A DNA stretch of 64,000 nucleotides from Maratus speciosus (GCA_963932465.1 OZ010792.1:280471836-280535835), one strand, 5' to 3'; shown: positions 45,065 through 58,415, numbered from the stretch's first letter. The notes: generated from the sequence alone by a model not told the origin. A program made the numbers and translations.

Positions 45065-48000
45065 CAATGCGTTTCATCACATTAATTATTTTTATTTGTG
45101 CAATCAGGGTTGGCAAGGCTTAAAACAACCATTATTTTTTTTCAGAAACATAAAATAAAATGAAAAAATGAAAAAAAAAAATTCAATTTGTTTTCTTATA
45201 ACAACTCGAATATAATAGTTTCTCTTGTTTTTGTAATTTAAATGCTACAAATTATTGGATATAAATAAATTTTACTTTTCGCACTTTATATCAGCAGTCA
45301 ATTACGACATAGTGGGTCTATGCTGTCATGTTTGTATGGAAGTAGGATGAAAATTAGCATGTGTTATTAAACATAACATATATGCTTTAAAGAGTTATCT
45401 TAAACCATGGTCAACACATATGAAACTAGCAAAGCTAAAATAGATAATAGATATTAGATAATAGATAATAGATATTTAATATTTAGCCAAATATTTTTTT
45501 CATTTTCAAAAATGAATATTATTTACAGAAATAAATAACATAATAGTATGATCACAAAGATTTTGGGGAAGCGGTAAAAGAAAAATTTCTCGAAATTATT
45601 CTTTAAGGATTTTATAAAGAATGCGCAAGATACGAAATTGAGTAAGTGGACGTTCAAACATTTGGTGCCAGTTTAACATTTGAATAATACTACTGTCTCC
45701 CTTCTCTTATGCTGAATCTACTGACCAAAAACGTTGACTTGGAAAGAATGACTAACAACAACTATGCAACAACTTGACAAAAATGTTGACTTGTATTGAA
45801 CTTTAAAGGGAAAAAATGAGATGAAGTTTGCTTGAGACATCAATATTTTATAAAAAAAAAAATAATGTTTAAAAATATATAACTTTTTTAATGCTTAATT
45901 TAGCCATGAAAAAAAAAAATATATGCACTGCAACATGGCTTAGAAGAAAAGAACATTAATTAAGCCTGATGGCTGTTTAAATCGTTTATACGTGGCAAGT
46001 TCTTTTAAAGTTATAGTGTATTTGAAAAACTATATTTTCAGTAGGGTTTAAAAGCTGGTAAATAGTCTTTTTCTGCTTCTTTGACTGTCATTTTTTTTTC
46101 AGAAACTTTTTCGGAGGAAAAGTGTCAAGTGACAAAACATAACACTTCGTGAAAGAAGGTCTAAAGACTCAAGTGCTAAATGTGAAATCACTCGAGGAAT
46201 TTCTTATGAAAGGCTTTTTGGAATGGTTGAGCAGGATCAGAAAAAATAATTTCTCATTTAGATTTTTGATAGCAAAAAAGAGACATCACAAACAGCAAAG
46301 ATTTCAGGGAAAATATTCTGACTGACTGTGAATATAAATTTCATTAAAGCACATGGGTCAATATCTGAAAATTGGACCATTTGCGTCCACTGCTAGTAAT
46401 ATTTCATTTATTATACAAAAACCAAAAACTGAAAATTGTAATGTATTGTAACATTTGTTATAACAATTACCAATCATAAATGGACATATAATGATACATC
46501 AGTAATTAATTTCAAGCTTTAAACAAACGAAATCATCATTCCAGTCCATGTCCCCAGGTACAAATATCCAATATTAAATGTATGCTGTAAAAATTTCTAT
46601 AAATATTATTAACTTTTGCTATTACATATTTATACCTATATATACGCAGTATGGGAAAAAATAATTCTCCTTTATTAGTATAGATTGTATAGTAAAATAT
46701 TGTGGTAAATATATTTGTCCTTGAGGTTGACCATCATCTCAGTCCCTTTAAATTCACATTTAGGTTAGCAGATACTAGGTGGCGCTGGCAGAATTATTTC
46801 CATTGCAGCAGCAACTAAAGTTCAACTAGCCACCATGAATGAAGCTAAGTTGTTCTTCTTTTTGTTTCATATTTAGAAATATTTAGTTTTTGTTCTGAAT
46901 AGGGATGAGTATTTTTTTTATAGCATCGTTCATGTCCCCATATTTAACTTTTCATTTATAAAAAATAAAGCTTATCGAAACTTTATTTATTTAATATAAA
47001 AATGTCACATGACATATTTAATAATTTACATGTGTGCAAAATGATTCAACAAAATGGCCATGCAGCTGTTAAGACAAAAACATCACCTCAGTCCCAATTA
47101 TTAGACACTGAATATGATGTTAACAGACACTTCCTTCCATAAAAGTTTATCCTACGCATAAAATATACATGATTAAACTCAAAACACTTACAGCATTTAA
47201 ATGACAAAACATGTATCAAAGTATATAAATGTATGTGGTAGTTGGTACATTAATTTTAAAAAGTAAAAGTTTTGTAATGAAATAATCCGGTTTTCAGATA
47301 TTAACCAACATCAAATATTTATTTGTTTATTTTAGTTACCAAAGGATTATTGATAATGCGATTCATGATATCAAGGTTTCTGTGTACAGCAGTGTATTCT
47401 TTAACACTAAATATACCAACAACCGGTCATTTGAGACAATATTGAACATAGAAAATATCGAAATTAAATATTGTTAACTAAAAATTCTGGTATGAAATAT
47501 ATTTACAAAACTTGAGTAAAATTCCATGTATGTTTAGCGTTCAGCATAAGACGCGTATTACTATTACAAAGGGATAAGCCTGGTCTCTCCGCGTTACAGA
47601 ATATAGGTGAAAAACATTTTTTTTCAATTTAAAACAACATTTTTTTACATTTAACATGTCTTCTTAAAATGCCCATTAATGATGTTAAAAATCATTTTTA
47701 TATGAAAAATAGCAATTATGCATTCAAATAAAGTTCGTGTAAGCCTCGTGCCAGGAATTAACACCAGCCTTTTTTATTCTGATTATTTCAGTGATTTATA
47801 CAAATAGTTCAATTACATGTCTTAAATTTGTATTCTATTAATATTTTTTTAATTTTATTTATTTAAGGGTGAAGTTTTAACTTTTTTATGGAATATAAGC
47901 TGGAATCAAATGCTGAGCTATTTATATTTATTTAAATACAAACGTATAATTTAAAAACAAATATATATCTTTCGGAATCGTAAGATAAAAGTTTAAAAAG

Positions 48001-49600
48001 TTCAAACTTGAAAATTATTTTAAAAACCATAAAAAATCAGTGAGTTGCAATACATTTTTCAAACAAATTGCGATGCTGCTTTCAAACAAATTGCATTTGA
48101 AAGTACACCCCCCCCCCCCCCCCCGACGATGTAAAAATTGAAAATGTAGGATGTATAGAAGTTAAAAAAAATTGCTGTAAATGTTAAATTTAATCTTCTG
48201 GTGTTGTCACCGTCAAAATAGATCGTTTAAATTATAAATTATTTGAATTTTCTACATAACAGAGTGTGAATATTTAATTTTAATTGTTCTCAGATGAAGT
48301 ATTTTACTTAATTAATACTTGACGGTGTTTATTTTAATCAACAAATATGCATGCACATGCAATAGAAAATACTATTTAAAAAAAAAGAAGGAATAAGAAA
48401 CCTAGTTTAAACATCAAAGCAAGACAAAAACAAGGTTATTTTATTTTTATTTTTATTTTTTTAACCTGTATTTTTGCCAAGTCTGTGTATATATGTTTTT
48501 TTTTTCTAATTCTTTAGTAATGAGAACTAAAACGAAATTTAGATACCTCAGCAGCGAGAGAATTTTCTCATCCCGAGTCATTATTTGTTAAGTCAAAGTA
48601 TCAAGACAATTTTAACAACATATAACAGCAGCATTTGATTTAAAACTAAAACGAAATGAAAACTACAGTGACGGCTGATTTAACTAATTCTACTTAAAAA
48701 AAAAAAAAAGTTTCATTTCCAATCAAGATACTGAAACGAAAATCTACCTTCTTCACCTTTAAACAACTTCAAGGAGATTATCAATTTCTAAATTATCTAG
48801 CATACACTACACAATAACAAAAATCTTAACAGTCCAGTGTTCACTCAAACGATAGCCAGAATCCCACAGTTATTTCAAAAGCACGAAAATACGATATACT
48901 CACTAACGAGAGAGACTCCATAACTCCAAAACAAACTGTATTACAAATATTCAAATTTCAGTGTCTCACCTGTTCTTTCGCCACAATTAATTTGGACACA
49001 CAGGTCTGAGGAACGTTGCAAGAAACCTGCCTTACACAGCAAAATCTTCACATTTTATAGTAATTAAACACTCACATGTGCATCTGATCATCATATTTCC
49101 AAACACTAAGAACACTTCAATTTTGCTGAAAACATTCACAACAAAAGATAGTTAAAGGGTTCAAAAGGATAGTTTGGGTCAACCTTGTATATTCTGTTAA
49201 GTTGCAAAGATTTGGCTTTTGCATATTGGGAGAACATTTACCTTAGAGTACCTTTATTCAGAGCATTGAATGCCTCCGTTATAAATTGTTAGCCATCCAT
49301 GATTTCAACTGTTAAGACATTAAAAAGAACAGTACATCAATGTTGAGAGAAAAATAATAACCCCCTATTGTAACAAAATATTAATATTCTAAACAGGATA
49401 TAATTTGAAGTCTAATAACACTTGTGTTTTCCTTCTCTCATAAGCTTTTGAAAAACGAGGCGTGTAATGCTTTTTAAGCAAGGGACTATTCACCAGGGAA
49501 ACTGCTTTGGAGATTTTTAATTTTTTCATATCTAAAAACAGATATATGTACAACATTTAATAAATATCTGAAGTTCAAATTTTTATTCTGTGCTGTAAGC
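44519..49600. other. Long low-information region, no gene recognised
   Basis: AT-rich DNA with poly-G (44742-44757), (TA)n (45027-45058), poly-C (48107-48124) and many A/T runs. No frame above 60 codons with familiar motifs, and no TIR structure. This may be the only partly unique, non-repeat sequence in the window. Non-coding exons or distal regulatory DNA cannot be excluded. Confidence 0.5.
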
Positions 49601-49639
49601 AAACGAATAAATTTTATTTTCATTACTGTTTATTCTTAA

Positions 49640-50040
49640 CCATAATTCTCTGGTGTTGAAGGATAAAGTGAAGCTCAGCTACCTCAGCCATGTAATATGT
49701 TATTTTAGACACTGACGAATTAAGCTGTCAGGACAATTAAAAAAAAAACCGCAATAATGAGTAAAAAACTCATCTAAGTGAAATATTTATCTTGCACCTT
49801 TTCCCCCCGGCAAAAATGTAAACAACCTTTTTTAAGAAAAGGGGTTTTTAACCTTAATGTTCTACCGCAGACAGTGCTTTCCCTGTCAAAAGGGAAAAAA
49901 AACATTCCTCTTTTGCCAGATGTCTAAATTGGCATTTAAAAATTGTTCCAATCTACTATAATTTCTGAAAGAGTGGAAAATGACAAAAAAACTTTTATTA
50001 AAATCCCTCTTTGTCTTCGAAAACAGGACCTACAGTGGTC
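49640..50040 (+). repeat. Repeat family E copy
   Basis: Contains TGTAAACAACCTTTTTTAAG, CCGCAGACAGTG and TGCCAGATGTCTAAATTGGC, matching copies near 2880-3010 and 61190-61330. Confidence 0.6.
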
Positions 50041-50074
50041 CGGTTTGCGTTTGTATGTAAAAAAAAAAATGCAA

Positions 50075-50075
<1 letters not shown>

Positions 50076-50117
<42 letters not shown>
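50076..50117. repeat. poly-T run (~40)
   Basis: Uninterrupted T tract. Confidence 0.95.
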
Positions 50118-50119
<2 letters not shown>

Positions 50120-50149
50120 GTAATACAACTTTTTGATTTTTCGATACTG

Positions 50150-50773
50150 CTAGGCTGCAAAATGTAGGTTGTGTCATTTTTTTAGCTTTTGATAATTGAT
50201 TCTTATGTATTTTGTAGCGCTGAATACGAAAATTATCTTCATTTTTTATCATCACGTAAGGATTTCTTCCAAATCGTAAATTTCAAAGTTAAAGAGTAAA
50301 AAATAGCGAAAATCGGATACTATAAAATTGAAGTGATATCTGTATTTTTAACTTTTGATACTTGATTTTTATGTATTTTTTACCACTGAATCCGCAAATG
50401 ACCTTAATTTTTAACCATCACGTCAGTTTTTTTCGCGAATCGTAAATTTCAAAGTTAAAAAGTTCAAGTTAAAATTGAATCCCCTGTCCAAGCTCATCAT
50501 TTACCCTGAGCTGTATAGCTGTAAGGATCCACAATATAAGCCAAAAAATCAAATAAATTATTGAATAAAAAATGTTTTACATCTATTTTATAGAATCAGA
50601 TTTTCGCTATTTTTTTAAACTTGAAACTTACTATTTGCGAAAAATTCTGACGTGATGATTTAAAAGGAAGGTAATTTTCGTATTCAACGATAAATTATAC
50701 ATAAAAATGAATTATCAAAAATTAAAAAACACAACCATCTCCTCTATTTTTTAACATCGGATTTTCTTTTTTT

Positions 50774-50807
<34 letters not shown>

Positions 50808-50940
50808 TTACCTTTGAAATTAACAATTTGCAAAAAATCCTTACTTGGTGGTTAAAAATAAAGGCCGTTTTTGGATTCAGAGCTAAAAATACATAAATAT
50901 TAAAAGTTAAACAAATTGAAAATTGCTCGTCAAACGTGGC
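50150..50940. repeat. Family G inverted/tandem repeats
   Basis: Segments such as TGATTCTTATGTATTTTGTA, TAAATTTCAAAGTTAA and ATCACGTAAGGATT alternate with their complements, about four to five partial units. They match the interior of the long-TIR element at 10600-11130. No coding capacity. Confidence 0.55.
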
Positions 50941-50999
50941 AAATGAGGTACGTTCGTACTATACCTAGTTTTATAATTATTTTTTGCACCCCATATTGT

Positions 51000-51486
51000 A
51001 CTAAATGTATATTTTTTTGCACTTCATAAGTGCATAGTCTGTAACATCATTAAAATGCACTTGCAATAATCTTTTTCCCATTCCCCGTAATGTAACGGAA
51101 AACTTTTGACTGTCCCTGTAATTAAACTATGCATCCCATTTTCATAAAATTTGAAATGGCTCAACAAAATTTTGCAACAATGATATACTTAAAATTTCAG
51201 ACCATTCGGAAGGCTATAACATCATTAAAATGCACTTGCAATAATTTTTCCCATTGGCCGTAATGTAAAAAAAAACTTTTGATTGTCCCTGTAATTAAAC
51301 TATACATCCGATTTTCATAAAATTTGAAATGGCTCGACAAAATTTTGCAACAATCATACATTTAAAATTTCAAACCATTCGGTTGGGTAGTTTTTGCTCT
51401 GTTATATGCGGGCGGAAAGACGGACAGACAGACGGACTGAACGACGACTATAGGTGCTACGTATTTATATAATTACGAACGCACCT
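51000..51486 (+). repeat. Family B copy 3 with terminal hairpin
   Basis: Two units of about 175 bp start AACATCATTAAAATGCACTT at about 51043 and 51218. The end has GACGGACAGACAGACGGAC (51419-51437) and a 35-nt imperfect palindrome with arms AGGTGC (51452-51457) and GCACCT (51481-51486), then AAAAAC. Confidence 0.75.
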
Positions 51487-51539
51487 AAAAACACAACCAT
51501 CGCAGGTTTGTGTAATTGGATCTGACGGCAGTGTAAGGC

Positions 51540-51620
51540 CAGTGGTTCTCAACCGGTGTGCCGCCACAATTTTAAGTCAAGCCGCATCAAATGTTTAAGA
51601 ATTAACACAAGTATCCACAC
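51540..51620 (+). mobile_element. Solitary hAT-type terminus
   Basis: CAGTGGTTCTCAACCGGTGT followed by GCCGC is a typical terminus of hAT elements of invertebrates and vertebrates. No mirrored end is found before 52700, so the element is truncated. Confidence 0.5.
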
Positions 51621-51959
51621 TTTAACGTTTCACATTATATGATTTACTTTCAAATGAGTTTTAGTGCCCTAAATTTTCATTATTTGGCAGTTTATTTCTC
51701 TGTTTATGTGCTCTTTATAAGAGTATGTGAGGAAATCATGAAAAGGGTCTTTCATCAGATAAGTTTAATTCGTTCAGAAAAAAAGTTAGATCTCCTTAAA
51801 AAAAAAAAAAAGGGGGGAATGCACTATAAAATGCAGTAAAAAGAATTATTGAAAAATGATTCAATAGAAAATTTTATCTTATAAAGGAAATATTCTAATT
51901 AAGTAAAACTCAAGTTCCAAAATTTGCCAATAGGTAACAGTATAATCCAACTATAAGAT

Positions 51960-52690
51960 GTTAATTTCGAATTTATGAGACAGCAGTTGTAGAAGAGGAA
52001 CAGTGTTGTTCAAAAGTTGCTGACGAAGAGCGAAGTTGTCGTCCAGTTGAGATTGCGAAAGAAGAATCAGTGCGGAAGGTTGAGGAAATGTTTGCTATTA
52101 GTCCGGTCAAATTAGATTTTTTCCTGAACATATTTACGAAAGTTTTGAAACTTGGTAATATTGTTTGGAAGGCTCTACTAATAAACATACTAAAAGTTCT
52201 GATGAATGGGGGGTGAGCGCGAGGGGGGGGGGGGGGGGTAAAAGAAGGTACATTTTTTCTGTTTTTTTGTTAATATCTCGTAATTTATAAATCCTATCGA
52301 AAAATTGCTAATACAAAAAATTAAGACAATTACATTCTCTACAAAAAGAAAGGTTATAAACATATTTTTCTAGAGGCCATAGTTAACGAGATAATCACAT
52401 TCAAAAATGAAGAAATTTGCCAAAAAGTCACACCAGTGCTAGAGAGCGGGTCAATGGCACTTACATTGCATCTACTTAACTTAAATTTAAACGAGCGTTA
52501 ACAAATGTTGTGGTCAGGTGAAAGGAAGCCTGAACAATAACTTCAACAAATGACATTTTTCTTAACTATAGATTATGTTATATAGATTATATGTTCCGTA
52601 ATCGGGTTTGAAGTCATTTTAAAAAGCGTGGCTTAACGCCAACTTAATTTCCTTCTGTAACTTTTGTTTGGTATACTTTTTTACATAGAT
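51960..52690. other. Unassigned DNA before the CXC pseudogene
   Basis: 51975-52200 on the + strand reads as a protein-like frame rich in Glu, Val and Lys, but I do not recognise it. A poly-G run lies at about 52220-52238. The rest is AT-rich without structure. Confidence 0.35.
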
Positions 52691-54170
52691 TATAGACATG
52701 TTGAGCCTTCAATCTGTCAGGACCAAAGAGGAATACGACAAGTTTGTTCGACAGAGCTATTTCACGATTCAACGCAGCGACAAGTTTTGGACAGGAGTTT
52801 AGTCTGACATAACCATTGAGCAAACACTAATGCTATCTATGAAATGCTCTGGAGGGCTCATACATAGACGAGGAATAAGTGACAGCGTTTTGAGTAACTG
52901 GGTTCTTTGTGCCACAGCTATCTTTAATATTTGTACCGCCCTGGAAGAATTCTGTGGTTTAACTCTTTATTCTGGTGAACAACATAAGGATTTTCGTGAA
53001 GCTCGGATAAAAAGAGATGCTGCTGATATCTGCAAACTTTCAACTTGTTTTGAAAATCACCCGCCCTTTCCTCAGATAGATATAATTATATCAATATCTT
53101 CTGGGATTATTGGAGATGAAACTATCACCTGCTTCAAAACTTTTGAAATCGGGAGTAAAAAGATGATTTAGGTGTCTAGCAAATGTTACACAGATGCGAA
53201 AATAACTGGGAAAGGTACAGCACAATCTCTCAACAGTATGCACAATCAATAAAATTTCATGATGCTACTAAAACTGTGGAACCTCTAGTTATATTCCAAC
53301 GGATTTCCTTGTGAAAACGCAGTAATGATGATTTAGAAAATTACCTACAATATGAATTGGCTCCTTATTCTCTCTATCTTTTCAATGATTGCGAAAAATG
53401 CGCAAGACAAAGAAAAGTGCTTTGTGTCAAATATTTGAGCAATCAGATGAAATAATAGACTAACAACAAATAATAGTTGCGGATGGTGGCTCCCTGTTAC
53501 ATGAGGTGTAGTGGAAGAAGGATCAACAATACAGGATATTTGCAACACTTACATAAAGTACATTGAGAAACACTATTGTGGAAAGGGACGCAAAATTATT
53601 TTCGATGTTTCCTTGTAAACAGTACCAAAGGAGCTGAATAAAATAGAAGGTCCTCAGTGAAAAGGTCAGTTGACATACATTTTGAAGAACATACTGTCAT
53701 CAGTGTTCCCCAAAATCAGTTTCTCTCAAATAAGAAATGTTAGACAATGTTGATTCCCATTCTATCCACTAATTTAAATGACAAAGGAGTCTCATGTCAG
53801 CAAAGTCCTAATTATGCGGACACTCTGACTGTTCAGATTGCTATAGATGCATTGAGTGAAAGTGACAACGTTACTGTTTGTTGGACAGGATGTAGATATA
53901 CTTGTTCTTCTCACAGCCTTAACCCCTTCAGATAAAATTATATGCTTACAGATGCAGCTGTGGCAGGGAAATGAAGTCTCCTGAAATTTGGGGTTGGAAA
54001 AGTAAGCTTGTTCATACGTTAGTGCCTATCACAACCACCGATCCTGTTGCCCCTGAAGCAGTACCAAAACCTCACATTTTTGCCTACAACTGGTTGTAGG
54101 CAAAAATGTGGATGTAAAAAAACAGGAATCACATGCACTACCACCTGCCACTACTGCCATGGAGACAGCT
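52690..54170 (+). pseudogene. Decayed CXC-domain protein of a widespread invertebrate family
   Basis: Pieces of one protein run collinearly on the + strand: YFTIQRSDKFWTGV then a TAG where the family has Trp, TIEQTLMLSMKCSGG and ISDSVLSNWV, EQHKDFREARIKRDAADICK (52830-53171); KTVEPLV near 53272; DLENYLQYELAPYSLSLFND near 53330-53390; VADGGSLLHEV near 53477; LSTNLNDKGVSCQQSPNYAD (53762) leading to a nuclease-like VCWTGC/DVDILVLLTAL segment; and the C-terminal CxC motif CRQKCGCKKTGITC with HCHGD-like HYCHGD (54098-54160). Several frameshifts and stops make it non-functional. The family is common in cnidarians and arthropods; its role is not known to me, possibly transposon-linked. Confidence 0.7.
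54073..54110. repeat. 18-bp snap-back inverted duplication in the CXC pseudogene
   Basis: CACATTTTTGCCTACAAC (54073-54090) is followed after 2 nt by its exact complement (54093-54110). The right arm encodes GCRQKCG of the CXC motif, so the left arm is the copy. Confidence 0.85.
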
Positions 54171-54185
54171 CAAACAGTCAATTTG

Positions 54186-55427
54186 CGAAAAACATACTTT
54201 ATTCCACATATTACACACTTAACATACAATGGTATATTTTTTTACCAATTATTGATAACATATATTTTAATGCTTTATTTTTTAAAGATAGTAAACATCG
54301 GATTATACTTCCATATAAAATGGGGGAGGTGAGGCACTGAGAAAATAAATATATTTTATGTAAGAAATGTTTTTACCTTATAAAAAAGCTACAATAAAAA
54401 TGACAACAGGTTATTTCACTAACTGATGTTATATATTTATCTCCTGTAAAATTTAAAATTTTGTCAATAACATATTTGAGATCACTATAAAAATATTTAA
54501 AAGATTTGTTTTAATAAATACTGTCAGTTTTTTCCTACTTATATCAATAAATAGAACAAGAGATTATATCACTTTAGCATGCAAAAATATATAAAACTTT
54601 AAGATTATCTATTCATTGCTTTAAAGCTTAAACAGAAAACTAAAAATACACTTTGTGGAATATTCTAATTTTCTGTATTATGCACTGGTGTCTATGTCTG
54701 TTTGATGATCTCAGTGATAGCATTTATCAAATGAAATACCAATTTACTTATGATTGCAGACCATATAAACATTTTTATTTTGGCATTGATCCACTGTCGC
54801 ATTCAACTCCACTTTTCCTACACAATAATAAAGTAAGGTACGCAATATGACTTAATAAGCTAAATGAAAAAACATATTTTAATAATAATAATTTTTTACA
54901 GGCTATTTAACAATATTTTTTTCTCTTTCATGAAAGAAATTTACAAAAAGAATTTTACTAATTTCTAATAGCTGAATTATTTTAAAATTTAAATGTAATC
55001 ATGAAATACGTAATGTTGAACTGCGTAACCAGCTTTGTCTAATATTGATTCATTAAAACCTTTAAAAGGGAACCCAAAATATTCCGCTTTATACAGGTTT
55101 CCCTCTCAGCAGTTGCAATTGCTAGTACTCTTTCTGTACTTTTTTCATTTAAGACAGGATTCCGTTATCCTATTTTAATGCATTTGTTTCAAATTTTCTT
55201 TTGGATTAGTATGTAATTTTTTTCATTGTAAACAGGATTCTGTTATCCAGTTTTAATGCATTTGGTTCAATTTGCATTTTGGATTTTCCGGCTGTGAGAC
55301 AATTTTAGCCAAATTTCATACTATATATTTTTTAGTATCAAACGACAAAAAAATCTTTATTTGGCGCCCCTTCGCCTTTCACTCTGGCGCCCGGGGCACA
55401 TGCTCCCTCTGTCCCCTCTAGTTTCGG

Positions 55428-55463
<36 letters not shown>

Positions 55464-56650
55464 TTGAATAAAAAAGTCTCGCAGCCGGAAAACTGACCAA
55501 AAATAAAAAATAATAAAAACTGTAATCAAAATAGAAAAAGTAAACACTAATACGGTTGGAATTCGACGTCAGCACTTCTAAGCCCCTCAAAAAAAAAAGA
55601 AAAACCATTTAAAGCTATTAAATTGCAAACGAGAAATTGTAAAAGGAACGCTTCCATAGGTTTAACCTTAGCATTCCAGTTTCTTCGCGTGAGTAGTGAA
55701 GTCTCACGCGAAAACATTTGCACGCTCATGTTAAACCTACAAAAGTGTTCTTTTTAGAATTCTTGCTTGAATTTTAATATTGATTTATTTTTTCATATGA
55801 TACCGAGGTCGATATCTAACGATGTCTTTGTATGACTAATTTAGTCTCATAATTCATATAACTATGACATTAAACGCCTCAATACTACAACTATCATAAA
55901 ATTTTTGAAAATAAAATCTTTATATACGGAATCCGGTCCTTAAAGAAAAAATTATATATTTTTAAGAGAAAGAATATGACCAGTTATACCTCCTAAGATG
56001 GAAACCTGTTTAAAGCGGAATATATATCGGTTCGGTTTTCAAGGTTTTAATGAATCCATATTTGAAAATTCTGATTACGTATTTAATGATTACACACTTA
56101 AAATTTTCAAAATCTGGCTATTAGAGATTTATTAAAATAATTAACGAGTGGTGGGGCAAAATATGCATGAATTTTGCCCCCCTCCCCCGAAAGACTAGTT
56201 TTTGCCCTCAAACACATAATTTACTGCTACTAATATATAGAAGTTGACATACATGATTAAATCCGTGGGAAACATATGAATAATCGGGGGAGAACTACGT
56301 TTTTCACGGTTTTTAAAAAAATTGAAAAAATTGTCTTACTTTTGAAATGGCGTACTGCGCTTGCTATTGGGTGTATAAAAAAATTGTAAATATGAAAGTT
56401 GTAGAGAAGTTTGTCCTCTTTAATATTGTAACTGACAAAAATTATGCTACGGCTATTGAGATATTTAAAAAAAATCGAAAAAAGTCCCAAAATTTTGTTC
56501 TTTTTCGGCCACAGAAAATTTAGCCTTAAGAAATTTTGTTGGAAAACTGTTTTTCCATGTTGGCATCATTATAAACAATTCAGAAAAAAAAAATCTTCTA
56601 CCCGATTTTTTGTAAGGTAACCCCCATTTTCTTGTACATTTCCCCTGGAC
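54186..56650. mobile_element. Second, left-truncated copy of the 39188-42450 element
   Basis: The sequence from TTGCGAAAAACATACTTTAT (54186) parallels 40885 onward (ACAATGGTATATTTT; CCAATTATTGATAACATAT; TAGAACAAGAGATTATATCA) and ends like it in TCCCCTGGAC before TA (56651-56652). An insertion-rich part (55100-55790) is not shared. It joins directly to the CXC motif of the pseudogene. The left inverted repeat is missing. Confidence 0.7.
55363..55460. repeat. GC-rich hAT-like end plus (TA)n
   Basis: GGCGCCCGGGGCACATGC followed by CCCTCTAGTTTCGGCTCTG resembles the right end of common non-autonomous hAT elements, next to a (TA)n run (55434-55458). No mirrored end was found, so identity is uncertain. 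Confidence 0.35.
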
Positions 56651-56652
56651 TA

Positions 56653-58415
56653 TACAGTCAGATAAAAAGTATGGTTTCAGACGGGGCTGTGTTCCCCCCC
56701 TAGGTTCCCTTACCCAGTCAGCATATCAATTCAGTTGGCAAGAATATATCAACAGTTTACGTTTGTATATATAACACAGATATAGCAAGGATTGTTATCA
56801 AGGTGTGATAGAATTCTTTGTCGTTATTTGGGAGAGAAATTTTTTATTATTATTATAAGTGCTAAAAAACAAACAAAAGCATGAAAGTGGCTAGTGCAGA
56901 AAAAATGCGAACTTTATGAGAGGAGGAGCCAATCAACGAAATTTGAGATTTTTTCAAGCCTGGTCGATATAATTCACGATTTTTCCGCGCCCGATTAAAA
57001 ATCTTTGCGAAGTTTATGCACCTGATCGACAAAATTCTCAATTTTTTCGCAGCCGATCGACAAAATTCAAGATTTTTACGCACCCGGTCGACAAAATTCG
57101 CTATTTTTCCGCACCCGATCGACAAAATTTGCTTTTTTCCACGCCCGATAGACAAAATGTTTCGATTTTTCCGCGCCTGTTTGAAAAAATTCGCGATTTT
57201 TCGTGCCCGACCAACGAAATTCGCGATTCTTGGCTGACTCTGACGAAATTTACAATTTTTTTCTTGCGGCAAATTGACTAAATTCACGTTTTTTTCTCGC
57301 GATAAACTGACGAAACTCACGATTTTTTCGCTGCCGATCAATGAAATTTGCAATTTTTACCCTCATCATCGACAAATTCGTGATTTTCCGTGCCCAGTCA
57401 ACGAAATTTGCGATTTTTACCCTCCTGATCGACGAAATTCGCGATATTTATCGTGTCCGACCTACGAAAGTCGCAAAGTTTTCGGAGCCTGATCGACAAA
57501 AATAGCATTTTTCCGTGCCTGATCGTTGAATTTTCGAGTTTTCAGCGCTCGATCAACGAAATTCGCGATTCTTAACTGGCATTGACGAAATTTGCAATTT
57601 TTTTCACGCAGCAAATTGACGAAATCACCGACATCACCGACATCACCGACGATATTTATGCGCCTGATGTACAAAATTCGCAATTTTTCCAAAGCCAATT
57701 GACAAATTGTGCGACTTTCCCGCGCCTGATCGACAAAATTCGCTATTTTCCCCACTAAATCGACAAAATTTTTTCGTACCCAACCAACAAAATCCGCTAT
57801 TGTTTGGAGTCCGATCGAAAAAACTTGTTTTTTATGTGCCCGATCAACGAAATTTGCGATTTTTTCGCCCCTGATCGACGAAATTGGTGATTTTTTCTGC
57901 GCCCGATCAACGAAAATCGCAATTCTTAACTGATTGACGAAATTTGCAATTTTTTTCCTCGGCAAATTGACAAAAATCTTGTTTATTTTTCTTGCGATAA
58001 ACTGAACAAACACATTTTTTCCGCTGCCGATCAACGAAATTTTCAATATTTCCGCACATCACCGACGAAATTGTCAATTTTCCGGTCCTGATCGACAAAA
58101 TTCGCAATTTTTTGGAGCCGGATCGTTAAAACTCGCGATTTTTCCGTGCCCGATCGATGAATTTGCAATTTTCCCGAGCCTTATCGACGAAATTTGCAAT
58201 TTTTCCACCTCTGATCGACAAAATTTGCGATTCTTAAATGGCTGACGAAATTTTCAATTTTTCCCGCTGCAAATTGATGCAATTCACGATCTTTTCCTGC
58301 GACCTATGGGCAGAAATTGCAATTTTTTTCAGTTATAAATTGATGAGATTCGCGGGCCACACGAAAACCCATCGCGGGCCACTTTTGGCCAGCGGGCCAC
58401 AGGTTGTGCATTCTA
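56653..58415. mobile_element. Second copy of the minisatellite-bearing hAT, left end lost
   Basis: 56653-56770 aligns with 14690-14990 (CTAGGTTCCC; ATCAATTCAGTTG; AAGAATATATCAACAGTTTA). Then about 45 units of the ~31-bp repeat follow (56930-58340). The right end CAGTTATAAATTGATGAGAT continues to GGTTGTGCATTCTA at 58402-58415, matching the terminus at 22014-22028. There is no Naiad inside. The left end begins directly at the TA of the neighbouring long-TIR element. Confidence 0.8.
56930..58340 (+). repeat. ~31-bp minisatellite array, copy 2
   Basis: Degenerate units like GATCGACAAAATTCGCGATT plus TTTCCGCGCCC. A (ACATCACCG)n-like microrepeat at 57624-57652 interrupts it. Repetitive peptide frames on both strands are a by-product. 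Confidence 0.88.

Noticed and set aside
46834..46875. ATG in a strong initiation context (GCCACCATGAATG)
   Set aside because: The frame ends after 13 codons and has no flanking coding signal.
49943..50255. Frames containing poly-Phe and poly-Lys
   Set aside because: Translation of a ~40-nt poly-T run; no support as genes. Likewise 39271-39540.
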